From Rothia sp. ZJ932 (lineage in GTDB: Bacteria; Actinomycetota; Actinomycetes; Actinomycetales; Micrococcaceae): 64,000 bases of DNA. Below the pieces are notes generated by a model. The model saw only the letters and a list, made by a program, of their open reading frames with translations. It was not told the DNA's origin and ran no database searches. This document shows, in pieces, positions 18,301-25,321 of this stretch. The DNA lies in NCBI RefSeq assembly GCF_016924835.1, contig NZ_CP070480.1:682001-746000 (forward strand), in the 5' to 3' direction. Positions within the stretch are counted from its first letter, which is position 1; every line of letters begins with the position of its first letter. The position numbers were made by a program, and so were the translations under genes.

Positions 18301-19228
18301 TGAGGTGGAGCAGGTGGGGTGGCGCGTCATTGAGCATGCCATCAAGCGTCCCCACCAGTCGCTGGCGGTCATTGCCTCTACCGCGCGTCATGCCCAGCGT
18401 ATTGCTGATTTCGTGCGTCGAGCGTTGGAAAGCTACCCGCAGGCAGCTGGGTTCTTTGCCCCCGGTAAAGAACCTTTCCGCGTTGTCAATGTTGCCCGCG
18501 CCGAAACTATTGAACGCGATGTTGTTTTTGTGGCGCTGGGGTTCGGGCGCGCTCCGCATAAACCGGAGGTCCACTCTCTCGGGGAATTCTCGGAGGCACA
18601 CGGTGGCAAGCATTTTGTAACAGCGATGACTCGTGCCCGCCACGAAACCCGCATCATCACCAGCCTGAGCCTGGACGATATGAACCCGGCTCTGCTCAAA
18701 GGGGGCGCACTCGATATATACCGTTTGATCCAGGAGTACTCACGCCAACAAGAAGCTGATACCGAAATGGCTTTCGGTGCGCAGATTACCGACAAGCTGC
18801 CAGCCAATGAGTTCTTGACGAACGATGCAATTGAGGCAACCGATATGGGAGACTGGCTACTCAACGATTTGGTGCGCCGTCTTAAAGAGCGCGGGGCTCG
18901 CGTTCACTCTTCTGAAAATAACGATATTTCTTTGGTTGTCACCGCTGAGGGAGAGTCCCTCTCTGCTGGTGCCATGCGCAGCCCGCGTGCCCGCGCTATG
19001 CTCCACGACGGGGCAAGTATGCGTATTCCCCTTGCTGTTTCCTCTGATGGGGCAGACTCTTGGGCTGACTTATCGGTGCGTGAACGTACCCGCCTTCTGC
19101 CTGAGCGTCTGGCACGCACCGGGTGGAACTATCTGACCCTGTGGACCATCGAAGTGTTCTCGGATCCTGAGGCTGTAGTGGAGCGTATGAGCACCTACCT
19201 GGGGATGGGGGAGCACAAGGCATCATGA
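15386..19228 (+). CDS. DUF4011/SF1 helicase-like protein with degenerate P-loop
   Basis: A 1280-residue protein of the large actinobacterial helicase-like family. The N-terminal part (about 1-260) resembles the DUF4011-type lead-in. A superfamily-1 core follows, with a Walker A site reading SAPGTDDIR (307-315), which lacks the lysine. The middle is long and helical (about 400-800). Motif II reads LLDAES (842-847) instead of DEAS, and motif VI is VTAMTRARHET (1078-1088). The last 130 residues match the plan of the MTES_1575 endonuclease-like domain without an obvious catalytic triad. The GTG at 15386 has GAAGGA upstream. ATPase activity looks doubtful. The stop overlaps the next start by ATGA. 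Confidence 0.8.
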   Translation: MSESAQNQQQDYTAADSFNEESAAGLERWAEQMDLYTGPDALLDFNQVDYVHIDLSNANPSGVAQLMMGRKTRLSTILREKSLLESGMSAARVLRAKIFELETEHGLDAGYFVAGTASWLSRDLGSAQRLATEKRFIAPILLAPLAITPHTSGDDFELRLTGAAKLNPALVRQLRKEYNIDLSSMDVAALANSMSRLDPEPVIDRMRSSTAKIPGMMIESKYLVSTFADLKESTGALPATAHTKVVRDLAALKSGIELSSHAPVAVNPLPPIDTRPVADEFLVADADASAQEVVDLASSGHSLAITSAPGTDDIRTALNIASTLMSQNKSVLIVGEKSSTLRTIAAQTAALGLGDTVFDVLKDRESEETRQLLIQAIVRNENAVEPDYSEVYAELETTRNQLAEHLNALKYTESRWGCSPFDAMQTLAALTAQQPAPSTHVRFNRDVMDALTDRSATTRQLVRLGELAGYRSSTQFSPWHQATLVDTQESQAAHELVKSLHESMTNLRAAMSLMGNETGMRTGNSLEQWNEQLGLLERIRETLKEFTGDIFERPVTDLIAATASGSWRRERGIEMSTMQRSRLRKAAKEYIRPGVHLGDIHDALVVVQSQREEWITWAAEGSLPVPPANLDELRAHHDELRAEFTGLELVLENSPQGNDFITAPAADILKRLSHLIDDEYLLHTLPERDGLIRSLTEQGLGELLDDLRERQIPAEHAPAELELAWWQTALEMMIASQEIEILDGNQLRELEARFRRADYRHIASTPARLLHRLAMQWQKAISEYADEAAYLKSHLRAHEFSLYEILTHAPHLATTLYPLWVSSPFAISRKIPAHQRFDTVILLDAESTPLAANLPAITRADQVIAFGDSVSGRPVPFMVSAVAHNAVMDVDDNLESTIDVLAKIVPQRSLAIVNRAIDPALFSYLNEHYYNGQLIHYPWGEEITESVAGLSVEYVSLEGRMSDNASMDSPSVEVEQVGWRVIEHAIKRPHQSLAVIASTARHAQRIADFVRRALESYPQAAGFFAPGKEPFRVVNVARAETIERDVVFVALGFGRAPHKPEVHSLGEFSEAHGGKHFVTAMTRARHETRIITSLSLDDMNPALLKGGALDIYRLIQEYSRQQEADTEMAFGAQITDKLPANEFLTNDAIEATDMGDWLLNDLVRRLKERGARVHSSENNDISLVVTAEGESLSAGAMRSPRARAMLHDGASMRIPLAVSSDGADSWADLSVRERTRLLPERLARTGWNYLTLWTIEVFSDPEAVVERMSTYLGMGEHKAS

Positions 19229-19428
19229 CCGAGAGAAAAGAGCCAGAGTACTCGTCTACCCCGCGTGCCCGGCGCGGCAATAGGCGAGCCACCGGCGGTA
19301 GCGCTGTCGGTGGTTCAGAACCCCGCCTTGCAGGACTGACTCCATCTGCTACCCCCGTGGAGCAATCACAGGATGCACAACGGGATGAATGGATGAAAGC
19401 CCAGAAACCTCCGCACTACGGCTTATAA
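19225..19428 (+). CDS. Small partner protein of the helicase-like gene
   Basis: A 67-residue, Arg/Ser/Pro-rich, probably disordered protein ending in DEWMKAQKPPHYGL. Its ATG overlaps the preceding stop (ATGA), so the two are translationally coupled. Related actinobacteria carry a short protein with a similar tryptophan and PPH tail behind the same helicase-like gene, as I recall, which argues for a real gene with a linked role. No domain is visible. Closed by a strong bidirectional terminator. Confidence 0.75.
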   Translation: MTERKEPEYSSTPRARRGNRRATGGSAVGGSEPRLAGLTPSATPVEQSQDAQRDEWMKAQKPPHYGL

Positions 19429-19451
19429 ACTAAAAATTACCTAACCACGAA

Positions 19452-19500
19452 AAACTCCGGTGGTTCTCACCCTGACAGGGTGAGAACCACCGGAGTTTTT
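19452..19500. terminator. Bidirectional terminator, perfect 22-bp stem
   Basis: Arms 19452-19473 and 19477-19498 are exact complements with a 3-base loop, flanked by AAAAA on the left and TTTTT on the right. It separates the convergent helicase-partner and FmdB-like genes. Confidence 0.92.
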
Positions 19501-19537
19501 GCTGCCGCGATGAGAGGCTGCAATAAACAGCGAAATT

Positions 19538-19732
19538 TTAGGAGTCCGCTGATTTTTTCGAGTCGTTAGCGTAGAAGCCTGACCCCTTAAAAACAACGCC
19601 TACGTTGCCGAATTTTTTACGCAACTGATCCTGGTCGCATTCCGGGCAGGTCTTGAGGGCATCTTCAGAGAAAGACTGGTGCTGTTCAAAAATATATTCG
19701 CAGTTTTTGCATTGATAAACATATACCGGCAT
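19538..19732 (-). CDS. FmdB family zinc ribbon protein
   Basis: A 64-residue protein with the FmdB/CxxC_CxxC_SSSS pattern: MPVYVYQCKNC, then CPECD, giving two CxxC knuckles (residues 8-11 and 33-36), and a KGSGFY motif near the end. Such putative regulatory proteins bind one zinc; their exact role is unclear. The ATG at 19732 is preceded by GAAAGAAG and gives the conserved N-terminus; an upstream in-frame ATG at 19789 does not. It lies about 90 bases behind the 5-FTHF cyclo-ligase gene on the same strand and may share its transcript. Confidence 0.9.
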   Translation of the reverse strand: MPVYVYQCKNCEYIFEQHQSFSEDALKTCPECDQDQLRKKFGNVGVVFKGSGFYANDSKKSADS

Positions 19733-19820
19733 AGGTAAAACTTCTTTCGCGATGTAGTGCTCAGACGTAAAATTTTCTGAAAATATCATACCGCGCCGCG
19801 GGAACCGGAGGGGACGGCGC

Positions 19821-20438
19821 CTAAGACAGAGGAGAAGACGTCAGCTTGTGTACTCCACTGGGAGTTAGCACAGCCTGTGCCCTGAAATCATGAGATTCTG
19901 CGGGGAGAGCGTCCAGCAACTCATGATCAAAAATAACGGCGTAGGTGCGTGCTCGCGCCGGGGTGCTCAGGGGCTGCGTCAGCAGGTCATAAAAGCCGCC
20001 GCCCTGACCCAAACGCGCGCCGTCAGACGCTACAGCTAGTGCCGGAATGAGGCGAAGATCAGCCTGAAGGAATGCTTCTGCCCCCAGGTCTTTGCCGGTT
20101 GGTTCTGCTATTCCCAGTGAGTTCGTGGAGGTTGTGCCCTGAGGCGTCCACTCTACCCACGCTAATTGGCGCTGAGCTTTAACCACCGGCACAATCACTT
20201 GGAGCCCTGTGGCGTACGCTGTGTGCAGGAGGGGGAGTATTGGCGGTTCTGTGTTCAGCGGAAGAAAAGCTGCAAGCACTGAGCTTGGGGCTAGACCTTC
20301 GATCAGCGGTACACCGGATGCCAAGAGCCCCTGAGCAACTTGCGATCCCTGCAAAAGACGGTGCTGACGTACGCGATTCTGACGAATATGAAACCTCAAC
20401 AAAGATTTATTGTGTGAGGCACTCGATAAATGTGGCAT
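19821..20438 (-). CDS. 5-formyltetrahydrofolate cyclo-ligase
   Basis: Converts 5-formyl-THF to 5,10-methenyl-THF with ATP in one-carbon metabolism. The 205-residue protein has the family signature RLGQGGGFYD near residue 143 and the N-terminal basic stretch of the nucleotide site (LRFHIRQNRVRQHR). It diverges from galU with 59 bases between the starts, so both promoters overlap there. The N-terminal 15 residues before the basic stretch are of unclear importance, and the start could be slightly different. Confidence 0.9.
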   Translation of the reverse strand: MPHLSSASHNKSLLRFHIRQNRVRQHRLLQGSQVAQGLLASGVPLIEGLAPSSVLAAFLPLNTEPPILPLLHTAYATGLQVIVPVVKAQRQLAWVEWTPQGTTSTNSLGIAEPTGKDLGAEAFLQADLRLIPALAVASDGARLGQGGGFYDLLTQPLSTPARARTYAVIFDHELLDALPAESHDFRAQAVLTPSGVHKLTSSPLS

Positions 20439-20484
20439 AACCAGCCCCCGCTATATCATCAGCGAAATACTTCGCATTATCAGT

Positions 20485-20490
20485 TATCCT
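20485..20490 (+). promoter_or_regulatory. -10 box TATCCT, leaderless galU
   Basis: TATCCT followed by 7 bases and the galU ATG. There is no Shine-Dalgarno sequence, so the transcript should start at or next to the A of ATG. Confidence 0.6.
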
Positions 20491-20497
20491 TTAAGTT

Positions 20498-21403
20498 ATG
20501 ACTGAAACTAATGTATCGCGTGCTATCACTAAAGCAGTAATTCCTGCTGCTGGTTTGGGCACCCGTTTTCTTCCCGCAACCAAGGCGACCCCTAAGGAAA
20601 TGTTGCCTGTTGTTGACCGTCCTGCTATTCAGTATGTGGTGCAGGAAGCCGTAGACGCCGGTCTGACCGATGTACTCATGATTACCGGACGCAACAAGCG
20701 AGCCCTTGAGGATCACTTCGACCGCGTTCCCACTCTTGAGGAACAGCTTGAAGACCAAGGCAAAGATAAGCTGCTGCGTTCGGTGCGTGATACCAATGAT
20801 TTGGGCGAAATCCACTACGTGCGCCAGGGCGATCCCAAGGGCTTGGGGCATGCTGTTTTGCGCGCTAAGGTACACGTGGGCAACGAGCCTTTTGCCGTGC
20901 TGCTGGGTGATGATCTCATTGATGAAAAAGATGACCTGCTGTCAGAGATGGTTGCTGTGCAGCAGAAGACCGGTGGCTCTGTCATTGCGCTGATGGAAGT
21001 TCCCGAAGACCAGATTTCAGCATACGGTTGTGCTGCGATTTCTCAGATTGAGGGCGAAAACTTCTTTAAGGTCTCAGAACTTGTTGAAAAGCCTGCCGTA
21101 GAAGAAGCACCCTCAAACTACGCCGTAATCGGACGCTATGTATTGGCACCTCAGGTTTTTGAGGTTCTTGAAAACACCGCTCCCGGTCGTGGCGGTGAAA
21201 TTCAGCTCACCGACGCCCTGCAGACTCTTGCTAAGGGCGAGAGCGAAGGTGAAGGCGTTTACGGTGTTGTCTTCAAGGGTCGTCGTTTTGATACCGGCGA
21301 CAAGCTCAGCTACCTCAAGGCGAACATTATTCTCGCTGCAGAACGCGAAGACCTGGGCCCTGATTTGCGTGCCTGGGTTAAAGAATTCGCTGCTGAACTT
21401 TAG
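20498..21403 (+). CDS. galU: UTP-glucose-1-phosphate uridylyltransferase
   Basis: Makes UDP-glucose from UTP and glucose-1-phosphate for cell-wall glycolipids and polysaccharides. The 301-residue protein has the nucleotide-binding signature AAGLGTRFLPATKATPKEML near residue 15, VEKP near 190, and the DTGDKLSYL motif near 265. The start is unambiguous: the ATG lies 7 bases after a TATCCT box. The unknown membrane protein downstream is separated by a terminator. Confidence 0.97.
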   Translation: MTETNVSRAITKAVIPAAGLGTRFLPATKATPKEMLPVVDRPAIQYVVQEAVDAGLTDVLMITGRNKRALEDHFDRVPTLEEQLEDQGKDKLLRSVRDTNDLGEIHYVRQGDPKGLGHAVLRAKVHVGNEPFAVLLGDDLIDEKDDLLSEMVAVQQKTGGSVIALMEVPEDQISAYGCAAISQIEGENFFKVSELVEKPAVEEAPSNYAVIGRYVLAPQVFEVLENTAPGRGGEIQLTDALQTLAKGESEGEGVYGVVFKGRRFDTGDKLSYLKANIILAAEREDLGPDLRAWVKEFAAEL

Positions 21404-21431
21404 AAAATAAAGAACGTCAGAAGCTGAAGAG

Positions 21432-21470
21432 ATCGGTGGGGTGACTATGTGTCGCTCCACCGATTTTTTA
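21432..21470 (+). terminator. galU terminator
   Basis: ATCGGTGG pairs with CCACCGAT (21432-21439 and 21457-21464), with a 17-base loop, followed by TTTTTTA. Confidence 0.85.
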
Positions 21471-21567
21471 TGACACACTTGATTAGTCACACATGTGTAA
21501 TTTCGGTAAAGTGATAGAAACACCCAGCGGGGGTGTTCGCAAGAGTTTAAAAGGGGTGGGGTCTGAT

Positions 21568-22434
21568 ATGACTTCTGTGGTTGGCGCATCGAGTCTTCTC
21601 GTAATCATCGCCGGTGTCATTATCTGGTTTTCTCAATCGCGCTTTAAAACCCCGCTTTTTGAGGCTATTAACGCTGAAAAGTTTGCTTCTGACGTCATTG
21701 ACGGGCAAGAAGAAAACCCCTCCCACCCTCTAGTCGCTGACGAAAATCCGGCTCAGTCTTTCATTCTCAAAAAAGGTCGCACTGCGATTTTTGTTGCCGC
21801 AGCAATCTGCCTGCTGTTGGCTTTGCTTACCGCCCTTGCCACACCGTTTACCGCTGTTAGCTGGTGGGTGCCCCTGCTCTTGGGTGGCTTTAGCTTTACT
21901 GGATTAGCTACCCTACGAGCACTGGCAGTGGCAGATATGAAGAAGAAGTCTGTCTCTTTCGCAGAGCGCGGGGACGCGCGTCCGCGCTCGATGAATCTTA
22001 CGGTAGCAGAGGCAGTCGCTCACGAGGAAAATCCTGTTGAGATGGCAGCTCCTTACGAGACTGAGCGGGTCTACCGCCCGGCTGCTGTAGCCTCAGCGGC
22101 TAAAAATCTGCGTCGTGCGCGTACTCACCGCCCGGTTGAACATCGCAGGGTGGATGCCGCTGCCGTTGAACCTGAGGTGTTGGGGCCCAATGATGCACCT
22201 GCACGCTACGAGGCGCACCGTAGTTTTGAGGTGCCTGCTGCTAATACATGGACTCCGGTTGAGGTGCCTGTTCCCACCTATTTGGAGGCTGAGGTGGTGT
22301 ATGCAGAAAGAACTGTTGAACCGTTGCAGGCACCGGCTCCTGTGCATGCTGAGTCGAAGACCGTTGTTGAGGCGGCAGCGCGCGGCAGCAAGAGCATTGA
22401 TTTGGATCAGGTATTGAACCGCCGCCGAGCGTAA
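21568..22434 (+). CDS. Hypothetical membrane protein with long polar tail
   Basis: 288 residues from the ATG at 21568, which has AAGGGG about 11 bases upstream; an earlier in-frame ATG at 21493 is less likely. One membrane segment lies at about 5-21 and two more at about 70-120. The C-terminal 160 residues are hydrophilic, rich in Glu, Ala, Val and Pro, and probably cytoplasmic and disordered. I recognise no domain. It follows galU on the same strand but behind a terminator. Confidence 0.7.
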   Translation: MTSVVGASSLLVIIAGVIIWFSQSRFKTPLFEAINAEKFASDVIDGQEENPSHPLVADENPAQSFILKKGRTAIFVAAAICLLLALLTALATPFTAVSWWVPLLLGGFSFTGLATLRALAVADMKKKSVSFAERGDARPRSMNLTVAEAVAHEENPVEMAAPYETERVYRPAAVASAAKNLRRARTHRPVEHRRVDAAAVEPEVLGPNDAPARYEAHRSFEVPAANTWTPVEVPVPTYLEAEVVYAERTVEPLQAPAPVHAESKTVVEAAARGSKSIDLDQVLNRRRA

Positions 22435-22452
22435 GAGAACCTCTCTTATACA

Positions 22453-22469
22453 TTTTTTTTGGGGGGGGG
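22453..22469. repeat. Homopolymer tract T8G9
   Basis: Eight T followed directly by nine G, starting 19 bases after the stop of the membrane protein gene. It is outside any gene I can support. Such tracts slip in replication and also cause sequencing errors. Confidence 0.8.
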
Positions 22470-22482
22470 TAAAGTAAAAGAT

Positions 22483-22519
22483 AAGGGCCAGAACTCCGTT
22501 GTTGGGGGTTCTGGCCCTT
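22483..22519. terminator. Hairpin AAGGGCCAGAAC / GTTCTGGCCCTT
   Basis: A perfect 12-bp stem with a 13-base loop. On the plus strand no T-run follows; on the minus strand ATCTTTTAC does. It probably ends the transcript of the membrane protein gene at 21568 despite the weak tail. The rest of 22520-22748 holds the promoter region of the DedA-like gene. Confidence 0.6.
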
Positions 22520-22655
22520 GGCATCACACACGCAGAAGAAAAAAGTTTCCTCATACCGTCTAGCTCAAACTTCCCACAAGCTGAACTATTTGGTAATAAA
22601 AATATAACCTAATTCTGTGCCTCTTGTATAGTCTCAACAGAGAAAAAGTTTGAAA

Positions 22656-22682
22656 AACCTAATCTTTTACTTAGGTAAGCCT
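22656..22682. promoter_or_regulatory. Possible DtxR/IdeR-like site
   Basis: ACCTAATCTTTTACTTAGGT forms an inverted ACCTAA/TTAGGT pair, and TTAGGTAAGCCT matches the left part of the iron-dependent DtxR consensus. The right half is poor. Another AACCTAAT lies at 22606. It is about 80 bases upstream of the predicted start of the DedA-like transcript. Confidence 0.25.
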
Positions 22683-22748
22683 TCATCTATCGCTGTCTGC
22701 CCGCCCCAACGTGCCCCACGGCACCTGTCAACTACAGCCTTTAGCCGG

Positions 22749-22754
22749 TAAACT
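22749..22754 (+). promoter_or_regulatory. -10 box TAAACT, leaderless DedA-like gene
   Basis: TAAACT, 7 bases, then the ATG at 22762. This fixes the start in preference to the in-frame GTG at 22711. Confidence 0.55.
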
Positions 22755-22761
22755 GGTGCAG

Positions 22762-23283
22762 ATGAAAGAGTGGATCGATAACCTGAGCCTGGTGGGAGCC
22801 GTTAGCTTCTTCTGGGCTGTGGGTATTGTGCGAACCAGCATTGTCTACAGCTTAGGTAGGCTTGCTGCATCCGGTGGTCAACGCTGGGAGCGCGTCCGCT
22901 CAGTGTTCAAACACCCCGCCTACCAGCGAGCCCAAAAGCTGGTGAACACCTGGGGAGTACTGGCCGTGCCTGCCTGTTTTCTTACCGTGGGGCTCCAAAC
23001 CGCGGTCATTATGACCACCGGGTTCACTAAAATGCCGCTCGTACGATGGATCCCGGCAATGCTAGCGGGCACTCTCATCTGGGGGAGCATCTACGGCACC
23101 GTAGGTATGGCAGTAGTATGGGCGTGGTTAGAGCGTCCCTGGATAGCGGCACTACTGGCTGTAGCTGCGCTCATCTCTGTTTTTCTTCTGGTGCGCCGAA
23201 AGCACCGCCGAGCCTCTCACCTTCACACCCATTCGCTGCACACCCTGCCCGCTACAACGTTGAGAGAGAAGACCCATGACTGA
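22762..23283 (+). CDS. DedA/VTT-like membrane protein (short)
   Basis: A 173-residue membrane protein resembling the DedA/SNARE-associated family: a segment with VGAVSFFWAVGIVRTSIVYSLGR, then VLAVPACFLTVGLQTAVIMTTG, which corresponds to the re-entrant, proline-containing part, and two further spans. It is shorter than typical DedA proteins (about 200) and lacks an obvious acidic motif, so the assignment is by resemblance. A leaderless start at 22762 is supported by the TAAACT box. It overlaps the following gene by 8 bases, so the two are coupled. Confidence 0.7.
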   Translation: MKEWIDNLSLVGAVSFFWAVGIVRTSIVYSLGRLAASGGQRWERVRSVFKHPAYQRAQKLVNTWGVLAVPACFLTVGLQTAVIMTTGFTKMPLVRWIPAMLAGTLIWGSIYGTVGMAVVWAWLERPWIAALLAVAALISVFLLVRRKHRRASHLHTHSLHTLPATTLREKTHD

Positions 23284-24229
23284 AATACCGGTAGAAGACG
23301 TCACCGCTGCTGAGCGTTTGCCCCTCGTAGCAGAAGAACATGCCCCGCTACTGGCAGACCACGATGTTTTTGAACGCCTGCACTCTTTTGACGCGCACGC
23401 CTACCCCATGCGGGTGGGGTTCGTGCCCGGTGTGATGCCGGGTAAATGGTTTGGGCGCTGGCATGACCGCTACGGGCAGGTGCGCCCGCTGGCTGAAATT
23501 CCTCTCGCCGAAAAAGCTGGGTTAGCGGCTCTCGATGGCTTCGCCCGTATGGTCTTGATACGCCCCGAACACGAACCGGTCTCTGCTGATAAAGACCGCT
23601 ACCACCGCATTGAGCTTTACCGTGAACAACAGGTGGTGGTGATGCCGCAGGACCACCTTCTCAGTATTCTCGACGAGGTTCCGGTTGCTGAACTCGCTGA
23701 AGAATTTTTGTTGCAGGAACCCGAGACTGTACCTGAGTGGGCTGCTGCTTCTGAGCCCTACCGCGCGTCCAACCCTCAAAAACTTCCGCAGATGCGCCAC
23801 ACCAAGGACGCAGTGGAGCTGGTGGCTGCCGGTTTGGGGCTGTTGATTGTTCCGCTTTCTATTGCCCGTCTGTACCACCGTAAAGATCTCACCCACCGCC
23901 CGGTGCCTGATATCAAAACTAGCGCTGTTGCTTTGGTGTGGAAGCGTGAGTTCCGCGAAGATATTGATGAGGCAATGGTGCAGGACTTCGTGGGCATTTG
24001 CCGCGGGCGCACTGCCGCTTCAGACCGCGGAACCGATAGTAAGCAACAGGCGCTAGAGAAAAAACGCAAAGAGAAAGAAGAAGCGCAGCGTAAGCGTCGA
24101 GCCGCTAATGCCCGCCGTGAGGAGCAAGACCGTAAAGCGCGTAACGCTCGCAAAAACGGAAATGCCCGCCAGCACAGCGCCCAGAAGGCGAAGGTGACGG
24201 GCAAACCCGGTGGCAAGAAACGCCGCTAA
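23276..24229 (+). CDS. LysR-type substrate-binding domain protein without HTH
   Basis: 317 residues. Residues about 45-245 follow the LysR substrate-binding fold (MRVGFVPGVMPGKW at the start, DAVELVAAGLGLLIVPLSIAR near the end). No DNA-binding helix-turn-helix precedes it. The last 70 residues are an extremely basic, low-complexity Lys/Arg/Ala/Glu tail that could bind nucleic acid. The start overlaps the DedA-like gene by 8 bases. Such stand-alone proteins exist in other actinobacteria, but their role is not known to me. Confidence 0.75.
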   Translation: MTEIPVEDVTAAERLPLVAEEHAPLLADHDVFERLHSFDAHAYPMRVGFVPGVMPGKWFGRWHDRYGQVRPLAEIPLAEKAGLAALDGFARMVLIRPEHEPVSADKDRYHRIELYREQQVVVMPQDHLLSILDEVPVAELAEEFLLQEPETVPEWAAASEPYRASNPQKLPQMRHTKDAVELVAAGLGLLIVPLSIARLYHRKDLTHRPVPDIKTSAVALVWKREFREDIDEAMVQDFVGICRGRTAASDRGTDSKQQALEKKRKEKEEAQRKRRAANARREEQDRKARNARKNGNARQHSAQKAKVTGKPGGKKRR

Positions 24230-24235
24230 ATACGA

Positions 24236-25240
24236 CTAGGCTGTGGTGCCTGTGCCAGTGGAAGTCGGCGCTACAGCAGTCGGCGGGGTGCCATCTGCCG
24301 AACGCACCACCGACTGGTTGAGTAGGGGAATGCAGTAGCCAGCAGCGTCCAAGGCTTGCTTGAGCTCTAAACGCAGGACGCGCGCAACCGTCCACTGCTC
24401 GGAGGGAGCGGTTTTTACCGTCACTCGAACGATCATCGATTCTCCGCTGACCTTTTCAACGCCTCTGATCTCAGGCTTTCCCACAACGTGTTCGCTGATG
24501 TCGCTGGATTCTACAGCTCGTTGGGCGGCGCTGAGCAGAACCTCATTAACCTTGCCGATATCAGCGTCGTAGGGAACAGGCATATCAATGTTGGTACGCG
24601 CCCAACCCTGGGATGAGTTTCCGACGCGCAGAATTTCGCCGTTTCGTACATGCCAGAGGGTGCCATTGATATCGCGTACCTGTGTGGTGCGAAGACCCAC
24701 AGCCTCTACCTCGCCCGAGGCTTCGCCCAAATCGACCCAGTCGCCAATGCCTAACTGGTCTTCTGCGACGATGAAAATACCGGTGAGGTAATCCTTGACA
24801 AGCGATTGTGCGCCGAAGGAAAGAGCAACACCGACGACGCCGGCTGAGGCGAGAACGGGGGCGATATTGAAACCCAGTTCTGCGATAATCATGACGATTG
24901 CCATCGCCCAAATGGCAATGGAGGCTACTGATCGTAAGACTGAACCTACCGTTTTGGCGCGTTGGGCCTGGCGGGTATTCGAAATGCCGGTGTCTTGCAT
25001 CCAGCGTCCCACCCCGGTGCCACCGGAGATAATGCGTGCGTGCGTACCGCGAGCAATGGATGCTGTGATGTGCTTGATGACCAGGCGTACCAGGGCACTC
25101 ACGAACAGCGCTACCACAATAATGAGCAGGATGCGCAGGGGTTTTCCCAGCCAGAAATCGAGACTGCTCAGATCGTCAATAATCGAATCCATGAAAGTAA
25201 CAGGTTGCGCGTTCTGCGCAATGATAGTTTGAAAACTCAT
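24236..25240 (-). CDS. MscS family mechanosensitive channel
   Basis: Releases solutes when the membrane is stretched by osmotic downshock. The 334 residues show membrane spans at about 36-55, 110-130 and 133-150, the last being the pore helix region with ASAGVVGVALSFGAQSLVKDYLTGIFIV, the MscS signature. The beta domain follows with GDWVDLGEASGEVEAVGLRTTQVRD. The Thr-rich tail after the C-terminal domain is variable. Only 6 bases separate its end from the convergent LysR-domain gene. The start is leaderless, with TAGGCT 6 bases upstream. Confidence 0.93.
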   Translation of the reverse strand: MSFQTIIAQNAQPVTFMDSIIDDLSSLDFWLGKPLRILLIIVVALFVSALVRLVIKHITASIARGTHARIISGGTGVGRWMQDTGISNTRQAQRAKTVGSVLRSVASIAIWAMAIVMIIAELGFNIAPVLASAGVVGVALSFGAQSLVKDYLTGIFIVAEDQLGIGDWVDLGEASGEVEAVGLRTTQVRDINGTLWHVRNGEILRVGNSSQGWARTNIDMPVPYDADIGKVNEVLLSAAQRAVESSDISEHVVGKPEIRGVEKVSGESMIVRVTVKTAPSEQWTVARVLRLELKQALDAAGYCIPLLNQSVVRSADGTPPTAVAPTSTGTGTTA

Positions 25241-25246
25241 ACTTCA

Positions 25247-25252
25247 AGCCTA
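25247..25252 (-). promoter_or_regulatory. -10 box TAGGCT, leaderless mscS-type gene
   Basis: On the minus strand TAGGCT, 6 bases, then the ATG at 25240; no ribosome site is present. Confidence 0.5.
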
Positions 25253-25308
25253 GCTGACTGATGCACCTGAGGAGTCTTCATAAGGATGCATTATAAGGGA
25301 TCAGCCTT

Positions 25309-25314
25309 TACTAT
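25309..25314 (+). promoter_or_regulatory. -10 box TACTAT, leaderless NUDIX gene
   Basis: TACTAT, 7 bases, then the ATG at 25322. Four in-frame ATG codons compete here (25286, 25313, 25322, 25334); this geometry picks 25322. Confidence 0.5.
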
Positions 25315-25321
25315 GGAAAGT

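Noticed and set aside
18086-18643. Minus-strand 185-codon frame inside the helicase-like gene
   Set aside because: No ribosome site, no recognisable domain; the sense strand encodes the conserved helicase motifs.
22435-22554. Minus-strand frames across the T8G9 tract
   Set aside because: They depend on translating the homopolymer and overlap the end of the membrane protein gene in antisense.
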